A DNA stretch of 64,000 nucleotides from Geodermatophilus aquaeductus (GCF_900182545.1 NZ_FXTJ01000008.1:124001-188000); one strand, 5' to 3'; positions 7,901 to 15,849 are shown, numbered from the stretch's first letter. Notes: generated by a model not told the origin, from the letters alone. Numbers and translations are program-made.

Positions 7901-8824
7901 GGCCAGGAAGCGCTCGAACTCCGCGCCGAGCTCGTCGCCGCTGGGCACCTCGCCGACGTCGCCGAGCAGGTCGCTGCCCTCGCGCGCGGCGGTGAACTGG
8001 TCGTACTGCTGCTCCAGCGCGGCGACCACGGCGGTGTTGTCCGCCGAGCGGGCGATCTGCTCGTCGACCTCGGTGCGGTGCTGCTGCGCGGCCTCCCGGA
8101 GCGTCTCCGTGGGCAGCAGCAGGCCGGTGAGCCGGCCGAGGTGCTCGAGCAGGGTGAGCGTGGCGGCCGGGTAGGTGGCCTGCGCGAGGTAGTGCGGGAC
8201 GTGCGCGGCGACGCCGAGGGCGTCCACGCCGGCCTCGCCGAGGCGCATCTCCAGCAGCGCCGGGACGCTGCCCGGGACGCGGAGCTCGCCCCAGTACACG
8301 GGGTAGGACTCGATGAGCTGCCGGCGCGTGGCGTGCGCGGTGACGGTGACCGGCCGGGTGTGCGGCACCGGCATCGGGATGGCCTGCAGCGCCACCACCG
8401 ACGTCACCCCGAGCCGCTCGACCAACCCGGCGACGGCGGCGACGAAGCCCTCCCACCGGTAGTCCGGCTCGGGCCCGGACAGCACCAGGAACTGCTCCCC
8501 GGCGTCGTCCTCGACCGCCGACAGCAGGATCTCCGGTGCCGCGAAGTCCTCGTAGCGGTCGCCGTTGAACGTCATCCGGGGACGGCGGGCGCGGTAGTCG
8601 ACCAGCAGGTCGGCGTCGAACCGGGCGATCGTGCGGTGCGGCAGCGTGGCCAGCAGGTGGGCGACGGCCAGCGCGGAGGAGGACGCGGCGTCGAAGTCAC
8701 CGGAGAGGGCGTGCACGAGCACCAGGCCGCGCCGGTCGACGGCTCCGCTCACCGCCTGCTCGGCGGCGAGGAGGGGTTCGGCCTCGGGGGTGAGCTCGAC
8801 GAGCTCCTCGTGTCGCTGCGCCAC
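7877..8824 (-). CDS. PAC2-family protein
   Basis: A 315-residue member of the PAC2 family, named after eukaryotic proteasome-assembly chaperone 2. Actinobacteria carry conserved PAC2 paralogues whose exact role is unproven; a link to the actinobacterial proteasome is inferred from the family. Diagnostic stretches are LVLVHALSGDFDAA near residue 35, RIARFDADLLVDYRARRP, and later YPVYWGELRVPGS and AHVPHYLA. The C-terminal third is helical and charged (LEQQYDQF, DELGAEFERFLAEQDRRRE). It lies 66 bases downstream of the AI-2E-type gene on the same strand and is probably cotranscribed with it. Its last codons are duplicated at 7175-7203. Confidence 0.88.
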   Translation of the reverse strand: MAQRHEELVELTPEAEPLLAAEQAVSGAVDRRGLVLVHALSGDFDAASSSALAVAHLLATLPHRTIARFDADLLVDYRARRPRMTFNGDRYEDFAAPEILLSAVEDDAGEQFLVLSGPEPDYRWEGFVAAVAGLVERLGVTSVVALQAIPMPVPHTRPVTVTAHATRRQLIESYPVYWGELRVPGSVPALLEMRLGEAGVDALGVAAHVPHYLAQATYPAATLTLLEHLGRLTGLLLPTETLREAAQQHRTEVDEQIARSADNTAVVAALEQQYDQFTAAREGSDLLGDVGEVPSGDELGAEFERFLAEQDRRRE

Positions 8825-8889
8825 GCTGGGCCTCCTGCTGGTCGGACGTCACCCCGGACAGCGACGGCGGGCCCGCCGGCATTCCCGGG

Positions 8890-10272
8890 TCAGCCGGGCG
8901 TGCCCGGTGCGCGGGTGAGGACGGCGCCCTCGTCGTCGCCGCGGACCTGGGTGTGCGTGCCGTCGCCGGCGACCTCGGGATGCCGGCCGTCGAGCACGTC
9001 GCGCACGTACCGGTAGACGACGGCGATCAGCGCGGCCACCGGCACCCCGAGGAAGGCGCCGATGATCCCGGCCAGGCTGCCCCCGGCGGTGACCGCGAGG
9101 ATCACCACCGCCGCGTGCAGGTTGAACCCGCGGCCCTGGATGATCGGCTGCAGGACGTTGCCCTCGATCTGCTGCACCAGCAGCACGATCCCGAAGACGA
9201 TCAGCGCCACCGTGAAGCCCTCGTCGACCAGCGCGATCAGCACCGCGAACGCACCGGCGACGAACGCGCCGATGATCGGGATGAACGCGCCGAAGAAGGT
9301 CAGCACGGCCAGCGGGATGACCAGCGGCACGTCGAGGATCCACAGCCCGATGCCGATGAAGAAGGCGTCGACGAAGCCGACCAGCGCCTGCTGCTTGATG
9401 AACTCCGACAGCGTGGACCAGGTCTTCTGCGACAGCGCGGCGACGTGCGGCGCGGCCCGCGGACCGGTCTGGGCGGCCAGCCACGGCACCCAGCGCGGAC
9501 CGTCCTTGATGAAGAAGAAGGCCAGCACCAGCGCGAGCACCAGGTTGATCAGGCCGTTGCCGACGGCCGAGGCGCCGGTGGCGGCGTAGCCCGCGATCTC
9601 GGAGGCGTTGGACTGCACGGAGTCGGTCGCCTGGGCGACGACCTGGTCGAGCTGGTCGGCGTCGACGTTGAACGGCGGGCCCTGCAGCCACTGCTGCACC
9701 TGCACGATCCCGTCGGCGGCCTGGTCGGCGAGCTCGGTGACCTGGTCGGCGACCTGCGGCGCGATGACCGCGATCAGCCCGCCGATCAGGCCGAGGAAGA
9801 GCAGCAGCACGACCGCCGCCGCGAGTGCGGGGGGCCAGTGGTGGCGCCGCAGGAACCGCGTGGCCGGCCAGAGGACGGTGGCGAAGAGCAGGCCGAGGAT
9901 GACCGGCAGCAGGATGACCCACAGCTTCCCGAGCACCCAGCCGATCACCACGATCGCCGCGCAGATCAGCAGCAACTGCGCCGAGGCGATCGCCAGCGTG
10001 CGGGTGGCCGAGCGGACGCGCTCGCCGCGCTCCCAGGCCGGCGCGGGGGCGACGGTGGCGTCGTGGTCACCCCTGCGCGGGTCGCCGGCGCCGCCCTCGC
10101 CGGTGAGCTCGGGAGCCGGTCCGCCGCCGGAGTCGGGCGGCGCAGCCGTGCCGGCGCCCGCCGCCGTGCGGGGTCCGGCCGCGGCGCTGCTGCCCGCGGC
10201 GGCACCGGGGGCCGCGGGGGCGCCGCCGCCGGCAGGGACGTCGTCCCGGCGTCCGGGCAGGCGGAACCTCAT
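8890..10272 (-). CDS. AI-2E family (PerM-type) transporter
   Basis: A 460-residue membrane protein of the AI-2E exporter/PerM family, often annotated as a permease of unknown substrate. A disordered Ala/Gly/Pro-rich N-terminus of about 85 residues is followed by two close helices (LLLICAAIVVIGWVLGKLWV and the next), a long central periplasmic or amphipathic region (about 160-225), and a C-terminal set of helices with FIPIIGAFVAGAFAVLIAL and the family signature QQIEGNVLQPIIQGRGFNLH. ATG 10272 is used; the frame is open further upstream but has no family sequence there. A second, only distantly similar paralogue lies at 13671-15047. Confidence 0.88.
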   Translation of the reverse strand: MRFRLPGRRDDVPAGGGAPAAPGAAAGSSAAAGPRTAAGAGTAAPPDSGGGPAPELTGEGGAGDPRRGDHDATVAPAPAWERGERVRSATRTLAIASAQLLLICAAIVVIGWVLGKLWVILLPVILGLLFATVLWPATRFLRRHHWPPALAAAVVLLLFLGLIGGLIAVIAPQVADQVTELADQAADGIVQVQQWLQGPPFNVDADQLDQVVAQATDSVQSNASEIAGYAATGASAVGNGLINLVLALVLAFFFIKDGPRWVPWLAAQTGPRAAPHVAALSQKTWSTLSEFIKQQALVGFVDAFFIGIGLWILDVPLVIPLAVLTFFGAFIPIIGAFVAGAFAVLIALVDEGFTVALIVFGIVLLVQQIEGNVLQPIIQGRGFNLHAAVVILAVTAGGSLAGIIGAFLGVPVAALIAVVYRYVRDVLDGRHPEVAGDGTHTQVRGDDEGAVLTRAPGTPG

Positions 10273-10398
10273 GCCGACATCGCACCACGGATCACGGCAC
10301 TCCACCGTCCGGAGGCGGGAGCCCGGGTCGGGTGCCGGGCGACGGGGTAGGGCGGGGGAGCCGGGGACCCCGCCCCGGCCCCGACCAGGAGGTCCCCC

Positions 10399-10668
10399 GT
10401 GCCCGAGGTCCCGCAGCCGGTCACCGACAACAGCGTCAAGGTCCGTCAGCTCTCGCACTACCAGTTCAGCTGGATCGCCGGTGAGCCCGGCAAGCCCGGC
10501 ACCTACACCCTGCAGCTCGTGCTCGACCAGGGCGCCTGGGAGGAGATCCTCACCCTCGACCCCGACGACGCCGACAACCTGCAGGACCTGCTCACCAACA
10601 CCGAGACCGTGCACTACGACATCGAGCGCCGGGTGCTGATGTTCGGCGTCACCAAGGCCGGCTCCTGA
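10399..10668 (+). CDS. Small conserved actinobacterial protein
   Basis: An 89-residue protein of no recognised function. It has a compact beta-rich look (VRQLSHYQFSWIAGEPGKPGTYTLQLVLDQ) followed by an acidic helix (DPDDADNLQDLLTNTETVHYD) and ends RRVLMFGVTKAG. The GTG start is preceded by AGGAGGTC at good spacing, which supports translation. It sits alone between divergent AI-2E and downstream flavoprotein genes. The length and codon use are typical of real actinobacterial genes. Confidence 0.7.
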   Translation: MPEVPQPVTDNSVKVRQLSHYQFSWIAGEPGKPGTYTLQLVLDQGAWEEILTLDPDDADNLQDLLTNTETVHYDIERRVLMFGVTKAGS

Positions 10669-10683
10669 CCGCCGGCACGGCCC

Positions 10684-10708
10684 CGGCGCCCGGTGGACGG
10701 GGGCGCCG
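10684..10708 (+). terminator. Hairpin between the small protein and the PPOX gene
   Basis: CGGCGCCC and GGGCGCCG arms around a 9-nt loop, immediately upstream of a TAGCGT -10 element. It probably ends the upstream gene. Confidence 0.5.
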
Positions 10709-10709
10709 C

Positions 10710-10715
10710 TAGCGT
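10710..10715 (+). promoter_or_regulatory. -10 element TAGCGT for a leaderless gene
   Basis: TAGCGT lies 7 bases before the GTG at 10723 with no Shine-Dalgarno between, the layout expected for a leaderless actinobacterial transcript. Confidence 0.5.
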
Positions 10716-10722
10716 CGGGGCC

Positions 10723-11187
10723 GTGCCCAGGACCGCCAGAGCCGACCGCGTCGAGCGCGCCGATCTGCTCGACTTCCTCCGCCCGCGGCACCGCGCGGTG
10801 CTGCTGACCCGCCGCCGCGAGGGCGGGGTGCAGCTGTCGCCGGTGACCTACGGCGTCGACGCCGAGGGGCGGGTCGTCGTCTCCACCTATCCGCAGCGCG
10901 CCAAGGTGCGCAACGCCCGCCGTGACCCCGCCGTCTCGCTGTGCGTGCTGTCCGACGAGTTCGACGACGCCTGGGTGCAGGTGGACGGCCGCGCCGAGGT
11001 GCTCGACCTGCCCGAGGCGCTGGAGCCGCTGGTCGAGTACTTCCGGTCGATCAGCGGCGAGCACCCCGACTGGGACGAGTACCGCGAGGCGATGGCCCGG
11101 CAGGGCAAGTCGCTGCTGCGGATCACGATCGACGGCTGGGGTCCGGTGGCCACCGGCGGCTTCCCGCCGGAGCTCGCCCAAGCCTGA
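10723..11187 (+). CDS. PPOX-class (F420/FMN) split-barrel oxidoreductase
   Basis: A 154-residue protein of the pyridoxamine-5'-phosphate-oxidase-like split beta-barrel fold, the subfamily usually annotated as PPOX class F420-dependent enzyme. The N-terminal half shows LLDFLRPRHRAVLLTRRREGGVQLSPVTYGVDAEGRVVVSTYPQRAKVRNARRDP in the family pattern (given here as the region of residues 13-67), with the cofactor-binding RAKVRNARRDP loop. It then has VQVDGRAEVLDLPEALEP. GTG 10723 is chosen because a TAGCGT -10 lies 7 bases upstream; the in-frame GTG at 10693 falls inside a terminator hairpin. The physiological substrate is unknown. Confidence 0.8.
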   Translation: MPRTARADRVERADLLDFLRPRHRAVLLTRRREGGVQLSPVTYGVDAEGRVVVSTYPQRAKVRNARRDPAVSLCVLSDEFDDAWVQVDGRAEVLDLPEALEPLVEYFRSISGEHPDWDEYREAMARQGKSLLRITIDGWGPVATGGFPPELAQA

Positions 11188-11199
11188 GCGGCGCGCCGG

Positions 11200-11217
11200 G
11201 CAAGCCCAGGAGCTTGC
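11200..11217 (+). terminator. Small hairpin after the PPOX gene
   Basis: GCAAGC and GCTTGC arms with a 6-nt loop, 13 bases after the stop. Weak. Confidence 0.3.
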
Positions 11218-11248
11218 GCCCCGCCCCGTCGGAGGCGACGCTGCGCGC

Positions 11249-11794
11249 GTGCCCCTGGCCGTCGCCTGCGCTCCGCGGACCGCGGGTGCCGCCGCGGGGG
11301 GACCGCCGGCGGTGCTCGGCTCCCGGGCGCGGCCGGTGGGGGAGGGCTGGGTCGCCGTCGTCGACGACGCCGCCGCGGCCGTGGACGCCGTCGTCGCACT
11401 CGTGCGCGGCGGGAGCTCCCGGATCGGAGTGGGCGCGGCGGCGCCCGGTCCCGGCGACGGCCCGGTGACACTGGCCGCGCGCCGCGCCCTGGAGGCCGCC
11501 GGGCGCCGTCCGGCCCGGCTGGCGGTGCGCGGGACCGACCCCGAGTCCGCGGCCGACGCCCAGGCGGTGCTCACCGCGCTGGCCGTCGTGCTCGCCCGGC
11601 GCAGCGCCGCGGCGTGGGCGGCGGTCGACCTGCTCGCCGCCGGGGCGACCCGGGCCGCGGCCGCCGCGACGCTCGGCGTCTCGCGGCAGGCGGTCGCCCA
11701 GCGGCTGGCCGCGGCGGCGTGGGACCTCGAGCGGGAGCTGCGCCCCACCGCCGCCCGGCTGCTCGACCGCGCCGCCGGCCGGCCGCCCGTCTGA
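11249..11794 (+). CDS. Putative HTH protein of unknown function
   Basis: A 181-residue protein starting at GTG 11249. Only the C-terminal part is informative: AAVDLLAAGATRAAAAATLGV then SRQAVAQRLAAAAWDLERE (about residues 125-165) reads as a helix-turn-helix of the kind that follows repeated tests of sequence motifs in sigma-like and MarR-like regulators. The N-terminal part (residues 25-110) has WVAVVDDAAAAVDAVVALV and an RIGVGAAAPG segment resembling a small alpha/beta domain. No close family is recognised. It has no obvious ribosome site, lies 61 bases after the PPOX gene and may be cotranscribed with it. A regulatory role is a guess. Confidence 0.55.
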   Translation: MPLAVACAPRTAGAAAGGPPAVLGSRARPVGEGWVAVVDDAAAAVDAVVALVRGGSSRIGVGAAAPGPGDGPVTLAARRALEAAGRRPARLAVRGTDPESAADAQAVLTALAVVLARRSAAAWAAVDLLAAGATRAAAAATLGVSRQAVAQRLAAAAWDLERELRPTAARLLDRAAGRPPV

Positions 11795-11863
11795 GGGACA
11801 CCGCCGCGCGGCGTGATCACCGCACGCGGGAGGATGCGGGTGTCCCGTCCCCAGGAGGCCCCC

Positions 11864-12403
11864 GTGTCCCAGCCCGTTCAGCCGCAGCGCAACGCCGAGC
11901 TCCTCGGTGTCTACGTCAACGACCACCTGGCCTCGGCCACCGGCGGCATCGAGCTGGTCTGCCGGATGATCGGCGTGCACCGCGGCTCGCGCTGGGAGGC
12001 CCCCCTCGTGCAGCTGCTCGGCGAGCTGCGCGAGGAGAAGTCCTCGCTGCTGGCCATGGCCCGGGCGCTGGACGTCCCGGTGCGCCAGTACAAGCAGCTG
12101 GGCGTGTGGCTGGCCGAGAAGGTCACCCGCGTCAAGCTCAACGGGCGGCTGCTGTCGCGCTCGCCGCTGTCGGACCTCGTCGAGTTCGAGTTCCTCGCCT
12201 CGGGCGTGCGCGCCAAGCGCAGCGGCTTCGAGACCCTGCGGATCGTGGCGGAGGTCGACGCCCGCCTCGACAAGGCCGAGCTGGACCGGCTCATCGACCA
12301 GGCGCACCGCCAGTACGAGTGGCTCACCGACGCCCGTCGCGACGTCGCCGCCGACGTCTTCGGCGGCCGGGCGCAGGCCGCGGAGCGCACCGGGGGCCAC
12401 TGA
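11864..12403 (+). CDS. Conserved all-helical protein of unknown function
   Basis: A 179-residue, predicted mostly helical protein seen across actinobacteria. It has a four-helix look: ELLGVYVNDHLASATGGIELV, APLVQLLGELREEKSSLLAMA, VRQYKQLGVWLAEKV and a long region GFETLRIVAEVDARLDKAELDRLI, loosely resembling ferritin-like or DUF892-type bundles, though no metal-binding ExxH motif can be pointed to. GTG 11864 is preferred over the upstream in-frame ATG 11813 because CCAGGAGGCC lies 5 bases before it and the conserved sequence starts after it. No function is proposed. Confidence 0.7.
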   Translation: MSQPVQPQRNAELLGVYVNDHLASATGGIELVCRMIGVHRGSRWEAPLVQLLGELREEKSSLLAMARALDVPVRQYKQLGVWLAEKVTRVKLNGRLLSRSPLSDLVEFEFLASGVRAKRSGFETLRIVAEVDARLDKAELDRLIDQAHRQYEWLTDARRDVAADVFGGRAQAAERTGGH

Positions 12404-12424
12404 GCACCGCCGGACGCAGGCTGG

Positions 12425-12430
12425 TAGCAC
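12425..12430 (+). promoter_or_regulatory. -10 element TAGCAC for a leaderless gene
   Basis: TAGCAC lies 7 bases before ATG 12438 and no ribosome site is visible, matching the spacing at 10710 and 24363. Confidence 0.4.
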
Positions 12431-12437
12431 TGCGGGC

Positions 12438-13205
12438 ATGTGCCACGACCCCGCCAGCCGCCCGCCCGCACCGCCGCGCACCGGCGCGGTGGGCGACACC
12501 GGGCTGACCGTCCTCACCGCGGCCGACGGCACGCGGTTCTCCGCCGCGTACGCGCTGCCGGCCGACGTCGCCGCCGCGACCGCGGGGGTCGTCGTCCTGC
12601 CCGACATCCGCGGCCTGCACCCCTACTACGTGGCGCTGGTCGAGCGGTTCGCCGAGGCCGGCGTGCCCGCCGTCGCGATCGACTGGTTCGGGCGCACCGC
12701 CGGCACCGCCGAGGGCGGCACGCGCGACGCCGACTTCGACTGGCAGACGCACGTCCCGCAGACGACCCCCGAGGGCATCGACGCCGACCTCACCGCCGCG
12801 ATCGCCGAGCTGCGGGGGCGCACGCGCCCGGGGCTGCCGGTGGTCACCGTCGGCTTCTGCTTCGGCGGCAGCCACTCCTGGCGGCAGGCCGGAGGCGACC
12901 ACGACGTCGCCGCCTGCGCCGGCTTCTACGGCCGCCCGGCGATGGTCGGCGACGCCGCCGCCCGCGCCTCGCGCCCGACGCTGATGCTGATCGCGGGGGC
13001 CGACGCCGCGACGCCCGTCGAGGACCAGCTCGCGCTCGCCGAGACCATGCGCGGCGGCGGGGCCGACGTCACCACCGCGGTCTACGACGGCGCACCGCAC
13101 TCCTTCTTCGACCGTGCCGCCCCCGAGTGGGAGGACGCCTGCCAGGACGCCTGGCGCCGCCTGCTCGACCTCGTCGACCGCGCCGGCAGCGGGGCGGCGT
13201 CGTGA
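12438..13205 (+). CDS. Dienelactone hydrolase family protein
   Basis: An alpha/beta hydrolase of the dienelactone hydrolase family (255 residues). The nucleophile is Cys in VGFCFGGSH near residue 139, not Ser, as in true dienelactone hydrolases; the acid is Asp near residue 190 (LIAGADAATPVED) and the base is His in PHSFFDR. The N-terminal MCHD motif is typical of the actinobacterial subgroup. Its stop overlaps the GTG of the ankyrin gene by 4 bp, so the two are coupled. No ring-cleavage gene is adjacent, so a specific role in chloroaromatic or catechol degradation is not supported; a general esterase is more likely. Confidence 0.85.
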   Translation: MCHDPASRPPAPPRTGAVGDTGLTVLTAADGTRFSAAYALPADVAAATAGVVVLPDIRGLHPYYVALVERFAEAGVPAVAIDWFGRTAGTAEGGTRDADFDWQTHVPQTTPEGIDADLTAAIAELRGRTRPGLPVVTVGFCFGGSHSWRQAGGDHDVAACAGFYGRPAMVGDAAARASRPTLMLIAGADAATPVEDQLALAETMRGGGADVTTAVYDGAPHSFFDRAAPEWEDACQDAWRRLLDLVDRAGSGAAS

Positions 13206-13600
13206 GCGAGCCGATCGACCCCGGGGTCCTCGAGCTGGCCCACCGGGTCTTCGACCTTGCCCGGTTCGGGCACACCGAGGAGCTCACCGCCTACGTCGAC
13301 GCCGGGGTGCCGGTCGACCTCACCAACGACAAGGGCGACACGCTGCTCATCCTCGCTGCCTACCACGACCACCCGGAGACGGTCGCCGCGCTGCTGGCCC
13401 GCGGCGCCGACCCCGGGCGGGCCAACGACCGGGGGCAGACGGCGCTGGCCGCGGCGGTGTTCCGCCGGTCGGAGGCCGGGGTGCGGACCCTGCTCGAGGC
13501 CGGTGCCGACCCCGACGCCGGAGGGCCCAGCGCCCGCGAGACCGCGGCGTTCTTCGACCTGCCGGAGATGACCGCGCTGCTGCAGCGCGGCGTCGACTGA
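13202..13600 (+). CDS. Ankyrin-repeat protein
   Basis: A 132-residue protein made almost entirely of ankyrin repeats, used for protein-protein contact. Repeats are visible as GHTEELTAYVDAGVPVDLTN, KGDTLLILAAYHDHPETVAA and RGQTALAAAVFRRSEAGVRT, each ending in the ALLARGADP/LLEAGADP pattern. It starts with GTG overlapping the stop of the hydrolase gene (GTGA), indicating translational coupling. Similar small ankyrin proteins are common in actinobacteria, often next to catalase or hydrolase genes; a partner is not evident here beyond the coupled hydrolase. Confidence 0.85.
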   Translation: MSEPIDPGVLELAHRVFDLARFGHTEELTAYVDAGVPVDLTNDKGDTLLILAAYHDHPETVAALLARGADPGRANDRGQTALAAAVFRRSEAGVRTLLEAGADPDAGGPSARETAAFFDLPEMTALLQRGVD

Positions 13601-13623
13601 GGCTCCCACCGGGAGCAGTCCGG

Positions 13624-13652
13624 GCGTGACACCCTGGTGTGCCACGTCACGC
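13624..13652 (+). promoter_or_regulatory. Nested inverted repeats before the second AI-2E gene
   Basis: Outer arms GCGTGAC (13624-13630) and GTCACGC (13646-13652) compete with inner arms ACACC and GGTGT (13629-13640). They lie 19 bases before ATG 13671 and may be an operator or a leader hairpin. Confidence 0.35.
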
Positions 13653-13670
13653 AGCGGGGGAGGGACGACC

Positions 13671-15047
13671 ATGGCCACGCAGTCGCACCTGCCCGGCGCG
13701 GGTGCCGACGGGACGCACGCCGGGGCCTCCCGGCTGACGCCGTCGCCGGAGCGGACCGAGTTGCCCGCCGACCTCCCCGTGGACACCGTCGTCGCCGGGG
13801 TCCGCGCGAACGGTGCCCCGTCCCCGTCCCCGTCCCCGTCCCCGTCCCCGTCCCCGGACGGCGGCGCGCGGGACGCGGGCGCCGGATCCGAACCCGGCAG
13901 CCTGACCGGGAGCCGGGTGCTGCCGCGTTGGCTGCTGCTGCTCGTCGGTGCGGCCGCCGCGACGATCGCCATCGCCGGGGTGCGCGAGATCGCGTGGCTG
14001 ATCGCGCCGGTGATGCTGGCCCTGGTCGTCGTCGTGGCGCTCATGCCGGTGCAGCGCTGGCTGCTGCGCCACCACGTACCGCGCTGGGCCGCGGCCACCG
14101 TCCTGCTGGTGCTCGTCTGGAGCGTGCTGCTGGGCTTCGGCTCGCTGCTCATCGTGGCGATCGCGCAGTTCGCCGCCCTGCTGCCGACCTACGCGCCGCA
14201 GTTCGCCGTCCTGCTCGACGACACCGTCCGGCGGCTCGACGAGGCCGGGTGGTCCTCCACCCAGATCCAGGAGCTGGTCGACCGGTTCGACTACGGCCAG
14301 CTCGTCGGCGTGGCCACCGGCCTGCTCGCCCGGATCACCGACACCGCGACCACGCTGGTGCTCCTGCTGTCCGCGATGGTCTTCCTGGCCATCGAGTCCG
14401 GCGGGTTCGGCCGGCGGCTGGCGCTGGTGGCCGAGGAGCGGCCGCACCTGCCGATCGCGCTCGGACTGTTCGCCCGCGGCACCCGCAGCTACCTGCTGGT
14501 GAGCACGGTGTTCGGCGGGATCGTGGCGGTGGGGGACACCATCGCGCTGGCGTTCCTCGACGTGCCCCTGCCGGTGCTGTGGGGCCTGCTGTCGTTCATC
14601 ACCAACTACGTGCCCAACATCGGCTTCGTGCTCGGCGTCATCCCGCCGGCGCTGCTCGGCCTGCTCGACGGCGGCTGGACCGAGTTCTGGGTCGTCCTCG
14701 GCGTCTACGCGCTGCTCAACTTCGTCGTCCAGACGCTCATCCAGCCGCGCTTCGTCGGCGACTCGGTGGGCCTGTCGATGACGGTCACCTTCCTCGCCCT
14801 GCTGTTCTGGGGCTGGGTGCTGGGTGCGCTGGGCGCGCTGCTGGCGATCCCGCTCACGCTGCTGGTCAAGGCGCTCCTGGTCGACGTCGACCCGCGCGGG
14901 CACTGGCTCGACGCCCTGCTGCGGGAGGAACCACGGCCCCCGCGGACCAGCCGCGCCCGCAAGCGCGCGCACGACCGCCGGGCCGCGCTCGCGTCGGTGC
15001 GGTCGCTGCACCCGCACTGGCCCTCGCGGCGGCAACACCCGGACTGA
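13671..15047 (+). CDS. AI-2E family (PerM-type) transporter, second paralogue
   Basis: A 458-residue membrane protein of the same family as the gene at 8890. A low-complexity N-terminus (about 80 residues) contains six tandem Pro-Ser units encoded by a perfect 6-bp microsatellite. Membrane segments start near residue 85 (LLLLVGAAAATIAIAGV), with a central soluble part around LLDDTVRRLDEAGWSSTQIQ, and the conserved C-terminal part has FITNYVPNIGFVLGVIPPAL and VVQTLIQPRFVGDSVGLS. ATG 13671 follows GGGGAGGGACGACC. The C-terminal tail is Arg-rich and cytoplasmic. The substrate is unknown; the family name comes from a few members tied to autoinducer-2. Confidence 0.88.
   Translation: MATQSHLPGAGADGTHAGASRLTPSPERTELPADLPVDTVVAGVRANGAPSPSPSPSPSPSPDGGARDAGAGSEPGSLTGSRVLPRWLLLLVGAAAATIAIAGVREIAWLIAPVMLALVVVVALMPVQRWLLRHHVPRWAAATVLLVLVWSVLLGFGSLLIVAIAQFAALLPTYAPQFAVLLDDTVRRLDEAGWSSTQIQELVDRFDYGQLVGVATGLLARITDTATTLVLLLSAMVFLAIESGGFGRRLALVAEERPHLPIALGLFARGTRSYLLVSTVFGGIVAVGDTIALAFLDVPLPVLWGLLSFITNYVPNIGFVLGVIPPALLGLLDGGWTEFWVVLGVYALLNFVVQTLIQPRFVGDSVGLSMTVTFLALLFWGWVLGALGALLAIPLTLLVKALLVDVDPRGHWLDALLREEPRPPRTSRARKRAHDRRAALASVRSLHPHWPSRRQHPD
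13821..13856 (+). repeat. Hexanucleotide microsatellite (TCCCCG)6
   Basis: Six perfect copies of TCCCCG, coding for alternating Ser-Pro in the N-terminal tail of the AI-2E protein. Length changes would stay in frame. Confidence 0.9.
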
Positions 15048-15068
15048 CCAGCGCTTTCCTGGAATGTC

Positions 15069-15121
15069 AGGGGTCAGGAGGACGTTGTCCACATACCGGG
15101 TGACTGCCCGGTGAGACCCCT
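15069..15121 (+). promoter_or_regulatory. Structured leader before the 87-residue protein
   Basis: Outer arms AGGGGTC (15069-15075) and GACCCCT (15115-15121) enclose an inner stem ACCGGG (15095-15100)/CCCGGT (15107-15112). The outer stem ends right at the GAGGAGGA ribosome site (15122), so folding could influence translation of the gene at 15134. Confidence 0.35.
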
Positions 15122-15133
15122 GAGGAGGATCCC

Positions 15134-15397
15134 GTGAAGGGAGATCGTGTCGAGGTCGTCATCGACGCCGGTGGCACCACCCGCACCTACGAGATCGAGG
15201 CCACGCGCGCCGGGCGGCGTGTGGACGTCAGCCACGGCCGCGGGGTCGTGGAGGTCACCGAGAGCACCCGCGGCGGCACGCCGGTCCGCACCGCGCGGTT
15301 CATGTCCGGCCGCGTGCTGGCGCTGGTCGAGCACCCCGCCGCCCGCGTGGTGCTCGACGACGACGAGCCGGTGACGGCGCTGCGCCGCACCGCGTGA
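15134..15397 (+). CDS. Small conserved beta-rich protein
   Basis: An 87-residue protein with no recognised family. The sequence alternates in a beta-strand pattern (VEVVIDAGGTTRTYEIEATRA, then VVEVTESTRGGTPVRTARFM, then VLALVEHPAARVVLDD). The GTG start has an excellent GAGGAGGA site 4-5 bases upstream, and the stop overlaps the start of the next gene by 4 bp (GTGA), so it is coupled to the P-loop kinase gene. That linkage is the only functional hint. A structured leader lies in front. Confidence 0.7.
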   Translation: MKGDRVEVVIDAGGTTRTYEIEATRAGRRVDVSHGRGVVEVTESTRGGTPVRTARFMSGRVLALVEHPAARVVLDDDEPVTALRRTA

Positions 15398-15849
15398 ACA
15401 ACGGCGCCGGCGGGCCCGCCGGCGCCCCGGAACTCGTCGTCATGGTCGGCCTGCAGGGCGCGGGCAAGTCGACGTGGGTGCAGCGGCACCTGGCGTCGAC
15501 ACACGCGGTGGTGAGCAAGGACCACTGGCCCCGCGCCCGCCGGCGGGAGGCCCGGCAGCAGCGCGTGGTCGCCGAGCTGCTCGCGGCCGGGCGCAGCGTC
15601 GTCGTCGACAACACCAACCCCTCGCCGGAGGAGCGCGCGCCGCTGGTGGCCGCGGCCCGCGCCGCCGGCGTCCCCGTCCGCGCGGTGTGGGTGGACACCC
15701 CGCTGGAGCAGTGTCTGGCGCGCAACGAGGCCCGCGAGGAGCGCTACCGCGTGCCCCTCGTCGGCGTCCTGTCCGCGCGCTCGCGGTTCCGCGCGCCGTC
15801 GCTGGACGAGGGGTTCGACCGGGTCGACGTCGTCCGCGCCGGGAGCTGA
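15394..15849 (+). CDS. P-loop kinase (polynucleotide-kinase-like AAA ATPase)
   Basis: A 151-residue P-loop protein with Walker A GLQGAGKST at about residues 19-27, then VSKDHWPRA in place of the usual DD/DxW substrate loop, VVVDNTNPSPEER as the Walker B-like strand, and a lid with ARNEAREERYRVP. This pattern is close to the kinase domain of T4 Pnk-like and zeta-toxin-like small kinases often annotated as 'AAA family ATPase' or 'bifunctional polynucleotide phosphatase/kinase'. No phosphatase domain is present. It is translationally coupled to the small protein upstream. The substrate (RNA end, nucleotide or other) cannot be told. Confidence 0.8.
   Translation: MNNGAGGPAGAPELVVMVGLQGAGKSTWVQRHLASTHAVVSKDHWPRARRREARQQRVVAELLAAGRSVVVDNTNPSPEERAPLVAAARAAGVPVRAVWVDTPLEQCLARNEAREERYRVPLVGVLSARSRFRAPSLDEGFDRVDVVRAGS

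Noticed and set aside
11249-11794. Sigma factor for the HTH protein
   Set aside because: Only a single HTH-like segment is visible and no region 2 motif, so a sigma factor name is not supported.
10273-11820. 500-codon upstream extension of the first AI-2E frame on the minus strand
   Set aside because: It is opposite the small protein, PPOX and HTH genes; family sequence only begins after ATG 10272.
13815-13860. CRISPR-like repeat
   Set aside because: The units are contiguous 6-bp copies inside a coding sequence without spacers.
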